Positions 1 through 8,091 of a stretch of DNA of 64,000 nucleotides are shown piece after piece. How positions within the stretch are numbered: position 1 is the stretch's first letter; the number at the start of each line of letters is the position of its first letter. The stretch is from contig PKXF01000012.1 in NCBI GenBank assembly GCA_003133385.1, forward strand, positions 2,933 to 66,932, given 5' to 3'. The notes under the pieces are model-generated. The model was not told where the DNA came from, did no database searches, and saw only the letters and a program-made list of their open reading frames with translations. The DNA comes from Candidatus Saccharimonadota bacterium. GTDB taxonomy: Bacteria; Patescibacteriota; Saccharimonadia; Saccharimonadales; UBA4665. The position numbers and the translations under genes were made by a program.

Positions 1-1
1 G

Positions 2-469
2 TCTGACTGGATACAGAAAAAGGACCTCAAGTCGCTAGTAAGCACCGGCCGTCTAGGCGACAAACAAGTCATTGCTATGAAGCCTACGACTTTCATGAAC
101 CTCAGTGGTGAAGCAGTGCAGGCTGTAGCTAATTTTTATAACCTGATGCCGGCCGACATAGTTGTTATACACGATGAACTGGATATAGATTTTGGCCAGA
201 TTCGCTTACGCAACGGCGGTTCTAGTGCCGGTCACAACGGCATAAAATCGGTTACCCAGCATATTGGCGAAGATTACGGCCGAATCCGCATTGGCGTTGG
301 ACCTAAGCATCCTTCCAAAATGAAAAGTGAAGATTTTGTACTGCAAAAGTTCTCGCCTGAAGAGCAGGCGGAGCTACCTAACCTATCGCGTGAAGTTACC
401 GCCATAATGAGTGAGTATATCTTTGGCAGTGAACTGCCGCACGACACCCGCAACTTCCTGGTCCTTTAG
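2..469 (+). CDS. pth: Peptidyl-tRNA hydrolase, 5' end outside window
   Basis: Releases tRNA from peptidyl-tRNA that has dropped off the ribosome; cytoplasmic. The frame is open to the left edge, so about 35 N-terminal residues, including the expected catalytic His, are missing. What remains carries the family hallmarks: [10 protein letters not shown], the HDELD segment with the catalytic Asp, and GHNGIKS. The first internal ATG (77) lies inside the conserved KPTTFMN block and is not the true start. It ends 36 nt before the sugar transferase on the same strand. The family assignment is secure. Confidence 0.95.
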   Translation, partial: SDWIQKKDLKSLVSTGRLGDKQVIAMKPTTFMNLSGEAVQAVANFYNLMPADIVVIHDELDIDFGQIRLRNGGSSAGHNGIKSVTQHIGEDYGRIRIGVGPKHPSKMKSEDFVLQKFSPEEQAELPNLSREVTAIMSEYIFGSELPHDTRNFLVL

Positions 470-487
470 AAAAAGTTTATAAAAGTC

Positions 488-496
488 TGTTAGAAT
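488..496 (+). promoter_or_regulatory. Extended -10 promoter of the sugar transferase gene
   Basis: TGtTAGAAT (TAGAAT at 491-496) ends 9 nt before the ATG at 506, and no Shine-Dalgarno sequence is seen. Transcription would start within about 2-3 nt of the start codon. Confidence 0.45.
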
Positions 497-505
497 AATG
501 TAATC

Positions 506-1189
506 ATGCCGAAAGTTGGTGAGGCTTGGATAAAAAGCCCAGGAAAACGTGCCTTTGAAGTTGCCGCCGTCGGCTCTTTATCGCCGGCTATAGGTGGCGC
601 GGCGTTGTCGACGGTCGTCTTGCTTTCCGCGTCACAAAAGCCTGGCCGGGTCACACATCACGCTGCCCGTTCGCTCTATCCGGGCCATATATTTTCGATG
701 CAAAAATTCGGTGATCCGGACAGTAACAGCAGGGTCCAGCGGTTGTGTCATCAAGCCATGATAGACGAATTACCCCAGGCACTCGATGTTCTGCGAGGCT
801 CTATGTCGTTGTTCGGCCCCCGGGCCGATAAGCCCGATCATATCGTTAAGCTTTTCGGGGCTATTGAAGGCACAGAGCTACAGAAGCGTTGGCTGGAGGC
901 CAGATCAGAGCAAAAACCGGGCATTATTAGTAGCTACTCGGTTCATTCCCATACACATAACTTAGAAGGAACTCCGGAATACGTGCGTTTTTCAGGATCA
1001 GAAGAAGAGGTATTAAGGCAAAATGCTATTATCCGGGCCCGACTCGACGTCCAGGATTTTGAGCAGGCCAGCTTCGCTCATGACAGACAGCTACTCGTGT
1101 CTGCCGGCCAGATGGTGCTGGGTAATTATCATCACTACGCCGAAAGCCACCTGCCACCTTTGCAGGCGCTCAGGAACGAAAGAACTTAA
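506..1189 (+). CDS. Bacterial sugar (undecaprenyl-phosphate) phosphotransferase-like protein
   Basis: Related to the Bac_transf family (WbaP/PglC type), which moves a sugar-1-phosphate onto a polyprenyl phosphate at the membrane to start cell-surface glycan synthesis. The 227 residues show KRAFE near the N-terminus (usually KRLFD), a short hydrophobic segment at about 20-45, a MQKFGD segment where the family has KFRSM, and the signature IDELPQ..DVLRGSMSLFGPR at about 87-110. The membrane segment and the KFRSM region are divergent, so the exact substrate is open. The stop codon overlaps the terminator of the convergent RNA at 1187-1584. Confidence 0.75.
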   Translation: MPKVGEAWIKSPGKRAFEVAAVGSLSPAIGGAALSTVVLLSASQKPGRVTHHAARSLYPGHIFSMQKFGDPDSNSRVQRLCHQAMIDELPQALDVLRGSMSLFGPRADKPDHIVKLFGAIEGTELQKRWLEARSEQKPGIISSYSVHSHTHNLEGTPEYVRFSGSEEEVLRQNAIIRARLDVQDFEQASFAHDRQLLVSAGQMVLGNYHHYAESHLPPLQALRNERT

Positions 1190-1227
1190 AAGGCCAACGA
1201 GAGGGGGTGGGCACCGCTCGTTGGCCT
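1187..1227 (-). terminator. Intrinsic terminator of the structured RNA
   Basis: A perfect 11-bp stem (1217-1227 with 1191-1201, core GGCCAACGAG) with a 15-nt loop, followed on minus by UUUU. It overlaps the stop codon of the convergent sugar transferase gene. Confidence 0.75.
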
Positions 1228-1584
1228 GTTGCAGGAGAGAACCTAAGTTCTCTCCCAAACCCTTCAACCCACCCCAGCGAAACATCGATGTCTATAATCA
1301 AATGACTCGTGTCTTCACCCCCGTGAAGAGGCAAAACCATTTAGGCTCGCTTTGAATTGGGGACCCCGGGATGAGCAAGCTCATCGAGGAATCTAGTTAA
1401 AGGGGTTAGTATGTTTTAGAGCGTGTTCAGCAGAATCTGCCGAACATCCATTTAAGAGAAAGTGGAGGGTAACAACTTTTTCATGGCGCGCTCTAAAACA
1501 ATCTAACGATCTCCTCTGCCGGTTAACGACAAAGGTGTTAGAATGGGGGTAAAGGTGCTGAATTCCCCTTACGAGGAATCATAA
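1187..1584 (-). ncRNA. Highly structured non-coding RNA of about 395 nt, family unknown
   Basis: Defined by a consensus promoter upstream (1591-1619) and an intrinsic terminator at its end. Read on the minus strand it contains: a hairpin with GUAA loop at 1562-1580; UCUAAC/GUUAGA enclosing a 9-bp hairpin (about 1502-1542); a perfect 12-bp stem pairing 1489-1500 with 1412-1423; inside it a 10-bp hairpin (about 1425-1447); ACCCC/GGGGU enclosing a 6-bp CUUG-loop hairpin; UCUUCAC(GGGG)GUGAAGA near 1310-1330; and a 9-bp hairpin 1234-1255. In the 1425-1447 hairpin the odd position is a G-U pair on minus but an A-C mismatch on plus, which fixes the strand. I do not see the conserved cores of RNase P RNA, tmRNA, SRP RNA or 6S RNA. 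Confidence 0.7.
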
Positions 1585-1590
1585 GTTGCT

Positions 1591-1619
1591 ATTTTAGCAA
1601 ATGCATGACATTATGTCAA
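1591..1619 (-). promoter_or_regulatory. Consensus sigma70-type promoter of the structured RNA
   Basis: -35 TTGACA (1614-1619), 17-nt spacer, -10 TAAAAT (1591-1596) preceded by TGC, all on minus. It is one of the two best promoter matches in the window. Confidence 0.8.
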
Positions 1620-1708
1620 TACTTTAAAATATTCTGCGAAATTATCAAGAAGCTTACGCTTGATGAGAAGACAGTCCGCAACAGCTTAGGTCCGAAAAAA
1701 TATCGTGC

Positions 1709-1714
1709 TACACT
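1709..1714 (+). promoter_or_regulatory. Extended -10 of the 58-residue membrane protein gene
   Basis: TGCTACACT with TACACT at 1709-1714; only 6 nt separate it from the ATG at 1721, implying a leaderless mRNA. Confidence 0.5.
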
Positions 1715-1720
1715 GAATTT

Positions 1721-1897
1721 ATGAAGCTTATGATTTTTCTCGGCATAATCATTGGCGGTACCATAAGAGGGTGGTTGGGTGCGGCACTTTTGGATGGCGG
1801 CAACTGGTTCGGTCTCTGGAGCCTGACGTTAAGCAGTGCTGGTTCTATAGCCGGTGTGTTCGTCGGGTATAAAGCAGGGCAGTATTTTGGGTTCTAA
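1721..1897 (+). CDS. Small membrane protein of 58 residues
   Basis: A short frame with a clear two-helix pattern: MKLMIFLGIIIGGTIRGWLG, then a Gly/Asp turn, then SSAGSIAGVFVGYKAGQYFG. The Gly-rich helices ending in GYKAGQY resemble the GlsB/YeaQ type of small integral membrane protein, but this is only a resemblance. The start is supported by an extended -10 placed 6 nt upstream. It precedes topA by about 90 nt on the same strand. Function unknown. Confidence 0.65.
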   Translation: MKLMIFLGIIIGGTIRGWLGAALLDGGNWFGLWSLTLSSAGSIAGVFVGYKAGQYFGF

Positions 1898-1986
1898 ATT
1901 TGTACATATAAAATGAGTATTTTACAGCTTGCTCTTATATATATGTTGCATTCTCAGCATAAGTACGCTTAGATGGAGAGCATTAT

Positions 1987-4296
1987 ATGACAAAAAACCT
2001 CGTGATCGTTGAAAGTCCCGCTAAAGCTAAGACTATAGAAAAATTTCTTAGCAAAGATTATGTGGTAAGAAGTAGTTTCGGCCACATCCGCGATTTGCCT
2101 AAGAAGGGTTTAAATATTGATGTAGAGCATAATTTTGAGCCAAAATATGAAATAAGCGCTGATAAGAAAAAAGTTGTCAGTGATCTCAAAAAAGCCGCGG
2201 CTGGCAATGAAGTCTGGCTGGCAAGCGATGAAGACCGGGAAGGCGAGGCGATAGCCTGGCACCTAACGCAAGCGCTGAAGCTCGATCCGTTAACTACGAA
2301 GCGTATCGTGTTTCACGAAATCACCAAGCCGGCCATAGAGGCCGCTATAGCCAACCCAAGAACTGTAAACCGCCAGCTGGTTGACGCCCAGCAGGCACGC
2401 CGTGTACTTGATCGTCTTGTGGGCTATGAATTATCACCAATCTTATGGAAGAAAATCCGAACTGGCCTTAGTGCTGGCCGGGTACAATCGGTTGCCGTAC
2501 GCCTCATTGTTGAACGTGAGCGCGAAATAAAAGACTTTATGGCCCAAAGCTCGTTTAAAGTGATCGCTGTTTTCGTTAACAACGATAGCCATGAAATATC
2601 AGCTGAATTGACGGTAAAATTACCTGACGCTGAGGCTACATCCAATTGGTTAGAAAAGACCAAAGACGCGTCGTTCAAGATTAGTAGCATTGAAAAGAAA
2701 CCTGGTAACCGTAGCCCGGGTGCGCCATTTACCACTAGCACGCTCCAGCAAGAAGCCAGCCGCCGTCTAGGCTACAGTGTGCGCCAGACTATGACGCTGG
2801 CTCAGCGCCTCTATGAATCAGGGCATATAACCTATATGCGTACAGACAGCACGACGCTATCAGCTACAGCGATTAATGCCGCTGCAAACTACATTGACAA
2901 GACCTATGGTGCGAAGTATCAGCAAACTCGCCAATACAAAACAAAAAATGCAAGCGCACAAGAGGCTCATGAGGCTATTAGGCCGACAGAATTCACAAAG
3001 ATATCGGCAGGTAGTGATGAACAGCAAAAAAAACTGTATCAACTCGTTTGGCAACGAGCTCTCGCTTCTCAGATGGCAGCCGCCCAATTAGAAAGAACGG
3101 AAGTTACTATTGGAATAAGTACCCAGCCAGAGATATTTCTCGCTAAGGGCGAGATTCTGCGATTTGATGGTTTCATGAAAGTCTATGGCGGGGGCAAAGA
3201 AGACGTAATATTGCCAGACCTTCGTGTTGACGAACCGCTCACCGCGCAGTCCATAACCGGCACGGAAACGTTCAGCCGTCCGCCGGCACGCTATTCAGAG
3301 GCAGCCCTGGTGCGCAAACTTGAAGAACTTGGTATCGGACGCCCGAGTACCTATGCTCCTACAATTTCAACCATTCAAACCCGCGGATACGTAGAAAAGG
3401 CTGACCTAGAAGGAGTAGAGAGGGAAATTACCGAAATTACTCTAGTAAAAGGTAAGGTCACTACCGATAAATCGACAGTTATAACTGGAGCGGACCGCGG
3501 CAAGTTGGTGCCAACAGGCATTGCTGACGTCGTTACGGACTTCTTAGTAAAATATTTCCCGTCTATAGTTGACTTCGATTTTACGGCACGCGTAGAGGCC
3601 GACTTCGACAATATAGCCGAAGGGAACCAATCCTGGGAAAAGATGATAGCCGGCTTTTATAAGGATTTCCATCCACTGGTTGAACAGTCAGCTGATATAT
3701 CTCGTAGTGAGGTGTCACAGTCAAGAGAATTAGGTATTGATCCCAAGACAAACGAGCCTGTATATGCCCGTTACGGCCGTTATGGACCTATGCTGCAGCG
3801 GGGGAAGACAGAAGATGAGACTAAGAAGCCGGCCTTTGCGCCAATGCCGACTGGAAGCACCATCGACACCGTAAAACTCGAGCAAGCCTTGGCTATGTTT
3901 GAGTTGCCGCGTGTCGTAGGCTCAACCGCTGACGGTCAGGAAATTAAAGCCAATATAGGCCGGTTCGGCCCATACGTACAAGTCGATAAGACTTTCGTAT
4001 CAATTAAGCCGCTTGACCCCCGTACAATTACCGAGGCCGAAGCCCGTGAGCTATTTGAGGCGAAACAAGTCAAGGATGCCGCCAAGAACATTAAGGAATT
4101 TGCCAGTGGTATCAAGATTTTAAACGGTCCATATGGTCCGTACGTAACCGACTCTAAGAAAAATGCCCGTATTGACAAGGGTCAAGACCCTGCAAAGTTG
4201 ACTGAATCTCAGGCCAAGGCTTTACTTGCCGCAGCGCCCGCCAAAAAACGCGGCTCAAGAAGAGGTACTAAGCGCCGTACCAAGACAAAGTCATAG
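1987..4296 (+). CDS. topA: DNA topoisomerase I
   Basis: Type IA topoisomerase that relaxes negative supercoils by nicking and passing one strand. The 769 residues begin with the TOPRIM domain (LVIVESPAKAKTI, then DEDREGEA near residue 80). The catalytic Tyr is in ITYMRTDS, at about residue 283. The C-terminus has no Cys4 zinc fingers; it has three GRYGP/GRFGPYVQ/GPYGPYV repeats (TopA C-terminal repeat type) and a Lys/Arg-rich tail. A GGAGAG ribosome-binding site lies a few nt before the ATG. Length and motifs match the family. Confidence 0.97.
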   Translation: MTKNLVIVESPAKAKTIEKFLSKDYVVRSSFGHIRDLPKKGLNIDVEHNFEPKYEISADKKKVVSDLKKAAAGNEVWLASDEDREGEAIAWHLTQALKLDPLTTKRIVFHEITKPAIEAAIANPRTVNRQLVDAQQARRVLDRLVGYELSPILWKKIRTGLSAGRVQSVAVRLIVEREREIKDFMAQSSFKVIAVFVNNDSHEISAELTVKLPDAEATSNWLEKTKDASFKISSIEKKPGNRSPGAPFTTSTLQQEASRRLGYSVRQTMTLAQRLYESGHITYMRTDSTTLSATAINAAANYIDKTYGAKYQQTRQYKTKNASAQEAHEAIRPTEFTKISAGSDEQQKKLYQLVWQRALASQMAAAQLERTEVTIGISTQPEIFLAKGEILRFDGFMKVYGGGKEDVILPDLRVDEPLTAQSITGTETFSRPPARYSEAALVRKLEELGIGRPSTYAPTISTIQTRGYVEKADLEGVEREITEITLVKGKVTTDKSTVITGADRGKLVPTGIADVVTDFLVKYFPSIVDFDFTARVEADFDNIAEGNQSWEKMIAGFYKDFHPLVEQSADISRSEVSQSRELGIDPKTNEPVYARYGRYGPMLQRGKTEDETKKPAFAPMPTGSTIDTVKLEQALAMFELPRVVGSTADGQEIKANIGRFGPYVQVDKTFVSIKPLDPRTITEAEARELFEAKQVKDAAKNIKEFASGIKILNGPYGPYVTDSKKNARIDKGQDPAKLTESQAKALLAAAPAKKRGSRRGTKRRTKTKS

Positions 4297-4408
4297 GCTA
4301 AAAATTTGCCCATCCGTAAAACTAGTGGATAAGTAGTATTTTTACAACATAGAATGTGTAGAGCTGTCAGTTATGTGCTACAATAATTAACAGATAAATA
4401 CACAGGTA

Positions 4409-4437
4409 TTGACTTTTAAATTTTATAGTTTTATAAT
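4409..4437 (+). promoter_or_regulatory. Consensus promoter of the sigma4/HARE-HTH gene
   Basis: -35 TTGACT (4409-4414), 17-nt spacer, -10 TATAAT (4432-4437). The predicted leader is about 34 nt and contains AGGGAAG before the ATG at 4478. Confidence 0.8.
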
Positions 4438-4477
4438 AGGAACTAAGTTATGCTAATAACAGGGAAGAATTAACCGT

Positions 4478-5518
4478 ATGGCCCAGAATACAACCACTGT
4501 AGAACTAAGTACTAAAGAACTAGTAAACAGTGTGCTGTCTAGTATTGAACGAGAGCGAGAGCGAGAAATTGTGGCTCGCCGTTTTGGGTTATTTGACCGT
4601 AAAGAGACCCTGGAACAGATTGGCGAGATGCTAGGCATCACTCGTGAGCGTGTACGCCAACTGGAAAAGTCTGTTGTTATTCACCTTAAATCATCTGTAG
4701 AGCAGGGGACTATCCCGCATATTGCTGATTTTCAGGGTAAAGTAGTTGGATTGCTTGAAGCAAATGGCCAGATTGCTCGCGTCAGTGAATTGACAAAGCA
4801 ATTGACCCCTGAAGCTACTCGAGAAGAGCAGGCTCGTGTGGCTTTCTTGAGCCAGCTTTGCAGCGGGCTTATAGTTATCAATGAGGATGACAACTTCTAT
4901 AACAACGTTGGTGTTAAGAAAGCTCACGATGAAAAAGCAATTAAAAACCTTGTTGCCCAGCTTATCGAAACTATTAAGCAACTAGGCGAGCCTAAAGACA
5001 TTGAAACCATCGCTAAAGCTGCCAAGATCGAGGATCCAAAGCAGGCGGCAGCCCTGGCTAGCACTTCTAAGCAATTAGCGACACTGAATGGTCGCTGGGG
5101 ACTTATAAAGTGGCCAATGGTTAACCCAAAGAATATCCGTGACAAGATCTACGTTATTCTTAAAGAAAACGGCAAGCACATGCACTTTAACGAGATCTCT
5201 GACGCCATCAAAGATAGCGACTTCAAGCGCAAAGATGTTACCACCCAAGCAGTCCACAACGAACTTATTAAAGACAAGCGCTTTGTACTAATAGGGCGGG
5301 GAATCTACGCTCTCAAGGAGTGGGGTTACAGCAAGGGCACCGTAGCCGATATTATCACTGAGGTTCTGAAACAGGCTGGGGAACCACTGCACCGTGACGA
5401 GATAGTCAAGCGCGTCCTCAAAAGTCGTTTTGTTAAAGAAACAACCATTCTGTTGAACCTTCAAGGCAAGCCTCAATTCAAGCGAGTAGCAAAAGCTACC
5501 TACGCTTTATCTGAATAA
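4478..5518 (+). CDS. Sigma-70 region 4 domain fused to tandem HARE-HTH domains
   Basis: A 346-residue putative transcription factor. Residues about 30-75 are a sigma region 4.2 helix-turn-helix (LEQIGEMLGITRERVRQLEK), normally the -35-binding part of a sigma factor, but regions 1-3 are absent. A middle stretch (80-210) is helical without a recognised motif. The C-terminus holds two winged-helix HARE-HTH-like units, about 218-285 and 290-345, the fold also found in RNA polymerase delta. It follows topA under its own consensus promoter. Likely RNA polymerase-associated; target genes cannot be read from the sequence. Confidence 0.8.
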   Translation: MAQNTTTVELSTKELVNSVLSSIEREREREIVARRFGLFDRKETLEQIGEMLGITRERVRQLEKSVVIHLKSSVEQGTIPHIADFQGKVVGLLEANGQIARVSELTKQLTPEATREEQARVAFLSQLCSGLIVINEDDNFYNNVGVKKAHDEKAIKNLVAQLIETIKQLGEPKDIETIAKAAKIEDPKQAAALASTSKQLATLNGRWGLIKWPMVNPKNIRDKIYVILKENGKHMHFNEISDAIKDSDFKRKDVTTQAVHNELIKDKRFVLIGRGIYALKEWGYSKGTVADIITEVLKQAGEPLHRDEIVKRVLKSRFVKETTILLNLQGKPQFKRVAKATYALSE

Positions 5519-5550
5519 GGTATACTTATTTTTGTTAATACTGGTTATTA

Positions 5551-6528
5551 ATGATTGCAACTTATCCGGAACAAATAGAGTTAGAGACTACCGAGGAACC
5601 TGAAACCGATGAGACACTTCAGCCTCTAGCAACTGCATTGGCACAAGGTATAGGCAGCCAAGTAGTGCCTATATCTTTTGAAGTTGTTGGTGCGCGTCAT
5701 GATAGCCCGAGACATAACCAATATGCCTATGCTACTGAAGTATTGTTTAACAATATGGATCCAGATTTTGTTTCTATAGGAGAAGTGCCGAACTTAAGTG
5801 AGGATGAGCCTGATTTATGCTTTGACGCAGCAGCCGTACACGGCGATATATCAAAAATTGTACCTGTTGTTACTATCGTTGAAGTTGATAAGGCAAGATC
5901 AGATGAGCAATTCGATGCTTCAGTCACAATGAATAGATACAGAGGGTGGGGAATTGAAAAAGTCTTGGTGCAACCTCATCAGATCGACCATGCAGGCGAG
6001 ACTATGTGGATGCAAAATACTGCCGAACTTATTCAACACGTTCGGGCAGCCGGTCCATTCGATACTGTCGGCGTCATCGTGAATCCAGAAAGGACCGCTA
6101 GCACGGCCAGCGTAGGGGAAGATTATGATCGGATTGCTGGGGAACTATCAGTGGCAGACTTTGGCATAACTCAGTTTCTACTAAATCCCGCACCCTACAT
6201 TGACCTAGTACGAGCTATGCGTGAGCGGCAAGTAACAACCCCAATTTTACCCGGGATTAAGCCTTTCCGGCAATATCATGAGATTAAGACTGCTTCTCAG
6301 ACCAGTAACGTAAGTTTAGGTGAGGAATTAATGCACATAATGCCACCAAGCCTAAGCCGTTCAGACATACTTAGACAATCAGACGAACTAATGAGTTACT
6401 TTATAGGAGTGGGATTTGATCTTGTTAAACACATTGGCGCCCCTGGGCTACATATATATACAGATAATAACGTACGGACTGCACAACGCCTAGCGCAAGG
6501 AGTGCAACAGGCTATTAACTCCTTATAA
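5551..6528 (+). CDS. Methylenetetrahydrofolate reductase (MetF)-like protein
   Basis: A 325-residue protein with the MTHFR TIM-barrel signature in order: ISFEVVGAR (E44 in the position of the catalytic Glu of FEFFPP), DPDFVSIG, VGVIVNPE, FGITQFLLNP, TTPILPGIKPF and GAPGLHIYTDNN. MetF makes 5-methyltetrahydrofolate from methylenetetrahydrofolate using FAD. The N-terminal 35 residues are acidic and extra, and several loops are divergent, so activity is not assured. It stands alone, without metE/metH nearby; the only other methionine-linked gene in the window is the SAM-riboswitch-controlled PLP enzyme. No good Shine-Dalgarno site is seen. Confidence 0.75.
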   Translation: MIATYPEQIELETTEEPETDETLQPLATALAQGIGSQVVPISFEVVGARHDSPRHNQYAYATEVLFNNMDPDFVSIGEVPNLSEDEPDLCFDAAAVHGDISKIVPVVTIVEVDKARSDEQFDASVTMNRYRGWGIEKVLVQPHQIDHAGETMWMQNTAELIQHVRAAGPFDTVGVIVNPERTASTASVGEDYDRIAGELSVADFGITQFLLNPAPYIDLVRAMRERQVTTPILPGIKPFRQYHEIKTASQTSNVSLGEELMHIMPPSLSRSDILRQSDELMSYFIGVGFDLVKHIGAPGLHIYTDNNVRTAQRLAQGVQQAINSL

Positions 6529-6561
6529 ACATCTGTATTATCTAATAATTTTTTAAAGTGT

Positions 6562-6574
6562 ACAAAATACGAAC
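6562..6574 (+). repeat. 13-bp direct repeat, left copy
   Basis: ACAAAATACGAAC, identical to 7122-7134; the copies bracket about 550 nt of non-coding DNA. Confidence 0.7.
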
Positions 6575-7121
6575 ATGGGTAGGTAGCTTGGTGAAGAGCA
6601 GATAGCATTCGCCAGGCAAATTATTTGAAGCATAGGGCGTGGGAAGAGAGCAGTAGAAAAAAATCAAAACAAATATATGAGTGAGGGAAATATTTTCTAG
6701 GACCCGGACCAGAGCAGAGTGCCAGACCGAGCTATAGACATAACGTCGCACAATGTATATTTTGCGACACGTATATTGTAATTAAAGATGGGAACTAATA
6801 CCCCTACCGCAGGGGAGTAACAACTCGGTTTGTCTATTTACTATGACCTAAGCACTGCTAGCCCATAGCCTTTAGCATTCTCTTACACGTATATGCCGCT
6901 ACTGTCTGGCTGTTGCCCAAATGGCCCTAGCGTCCTGAATGTGATTTGTAACACTATTTGACTTTTCCACAGTTGTGTCGTGAAACTATTGTTTTTTTGG
7001 CTTTGGCGCGAATTTTTTTCTCCCCTGCCTTACCTACCCAAAAATAAAAAATTTGACTTTTGCCCTACTGCATATGCTTATATAGTTTTTTTCGCATATT
7101 ATTAAGCTGCAACCATTATGA

Positions 7122-7134
7122 ACAAAATACGAAC
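7122..7134 (+). repeat. 13-bp direct repeat, right copy
   Basis: ACAAAATACGAAC, identical to 6562-6574; lies just beyond the 3' end of ftsQ. Confidence 0.7.
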
Positions 7135-7158
7135 TAACAGGGCAGAAGAACAGGGGCT

Positions 7159-8091
7159 CTATTGATAATACGCCCGGCCATCAACCTGCACATCAACATA
7201 CTTGGAGGGAATTATATTCTGTGCTTGTAATTGAGTAATGGTAGCCAGGAAAGTCCCTACCTGCTGTCGTGGGTCATCATTTTGCAGATTAAACTTAACG
7301 GTATACGCCTTCCCTGCCAGGTTGACGTCGAGTTGACTGGCGGCCGGCGGTAGGGTCATAGAGGCTACCGCATACTTCTTAGCCGATAGTTGAGCTATGA
7401 CAGTCTGCACAAAGCTCACCGTACTTGCTGCTAGTACTTGATGCCCAAGTTCTATCTTGAGGCCGCTCAGATCAGTTACTACCGGCAGGGTAACGTGACC
7501 TGCCAAGGAGTTACCGGTAGCTGTAAGAACGGCCTTGCCGCTCTCATTTATGACAAATGAGCCGCTTGCGGCCGAATTAATAATCAGAGCTGGTTCAGCT
7601 GGTGCCATATAAATGATTGGTTGGTGGCCTAGAAGTGGAATAGTTATACTGACACTTACTAGTTCTGGAAACTGGGTTAATAATTGGCGGCTAATTTGTC
7701 CGGTATCAACTGTGACTTTATTGTGATTCCATATTGATGCTGCTAGTAGTTGGTCAGCTGCACCTTGATAAGCGGCCTTATTAAATAAGATTGGCGTTGA
7801 ACTACTGTTCGTTGCGGGCAATATCTCAGCCGTCGTTGATAGCTTGAGAACATTAACAGCTGAGGCTGCTATGGCAAGCAGTAAAATAATTAGTCCAAAA
7901 CGCTGCAGCCAGAATGCGCCTGAATGGAGCGCAGGAGACTTTTTTCTGTCTACTTGCCGGCCTAGGTTGGATTCTTCATCTGAGCGCCGGGAGCGATATG
8001 AAGACCCCTGGCTCTTGGACATGCTCTCATCAAGAGTTGAATTACGTTGGCGCAACTTAGAAGTACTGAGTTTGTTTCGTCTAAGCTTCAT
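7159..8091 (-). CDS. ftsQ: FtsQ/DivIB-type division protein
   Basis: A 310-residue bitopic protein: a basic, Ser/Arg-rich cytoplasmic tail of about 60 residues, one membrane helix (about 63-85, LQRFGLIILLLAIAASAVNV), then an extracytoplasmic POTRA-like region. FtsQ links early and late divisome proteins (FtsB/FtsL). Sequence conservation is low, so the call rests on topology and on its place as last gene of the dcw cluster, with its ATG overlapping the murG stop by 4 nt. The genes that usually follow (ftsA, ftsZ) are not here. Confidence 0.75.
   Translation of the reverse strand: MKLRRNKLSTSKLRQRNSTLDESMSKSQGSSYRSRRSDEESNLGRQVDRKKSPALHSGAFWLQRFGLIILLLAIAASAVNVLKLSTTAEILPATNSSSTPILFNKAAYQGAADQLLAASIWNHNKVTVDTGQISRQLLTQFPELVSVSITIPLLGHQPIIYMAPAEPALIINSAASGSFVINESGKAVLTATGNSLAGHVTLPVVTDLSGLKIELGHQVLAASTVSFVQTVIAQLSAKKYAVASMTLPPAASQLDVNLAGKAYTVKFNLQNDDPRQQVGTFLATITQLQAQNIIPSKYVDVQVDGRAYYQ

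Larger units (their letters stand above)
6529..7158. other. 630-nt non-coding region
   Basis: No convincing gene on either strand; the open frames here have no coding character. It contains short hairpins (GTCGCA/TGCGAC near 6745-6770; CCCCT/AGGGG near 6800-6820), two copies of ATTTGACTTTT (near 6958 and 7048), a TTTTCCACA DnaA-box-like site near 6964, and T-rich tracts in its right half. A 13-bp direct repeat flanks most of it. Confidence 0.6.

Noticed and set aside
1091-1285. 64-codon minus-strand frame
   Set aside because: Overlaps the sugar transferase gene and the RNA terminator; the composition is not protein-like.
1412-1423. GTTTTAGAGC, identical to the start of type II CRISPR repeats
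   Set aside because: It occurs once with its inverted partner 66 nt away, forming a stem of the structured RNA; there are no repeats, spacers or cas genes.
1540-1582. 14-codon frame at the 5' end of the structured RNA (contains PLPP, like the proline leader)
   Set aside because: Its first codons lie in a stable GUAA-loop hairpin and no structural gene follows on minus; the RNA ends in a terminator.
6542-6751. Minus-strand frame of 69 codons in the 630-nt gap
   Set aside because: No start signals, no family and no coding bias.
6955-7090. Possible replication origin (TTTTCCACA and AT-rich tracts)
   Set aside because: Only one imperfect DnaA-box-like site and no dnaA/dnaN nearby.
7119-7166. 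15-codon plus-strand frame after promoter-like TTGACT/TTATAT
   Set aside because: Too short, runs into ftsQ antisense, and spacing of the promoter elements (19 nt) is poor.
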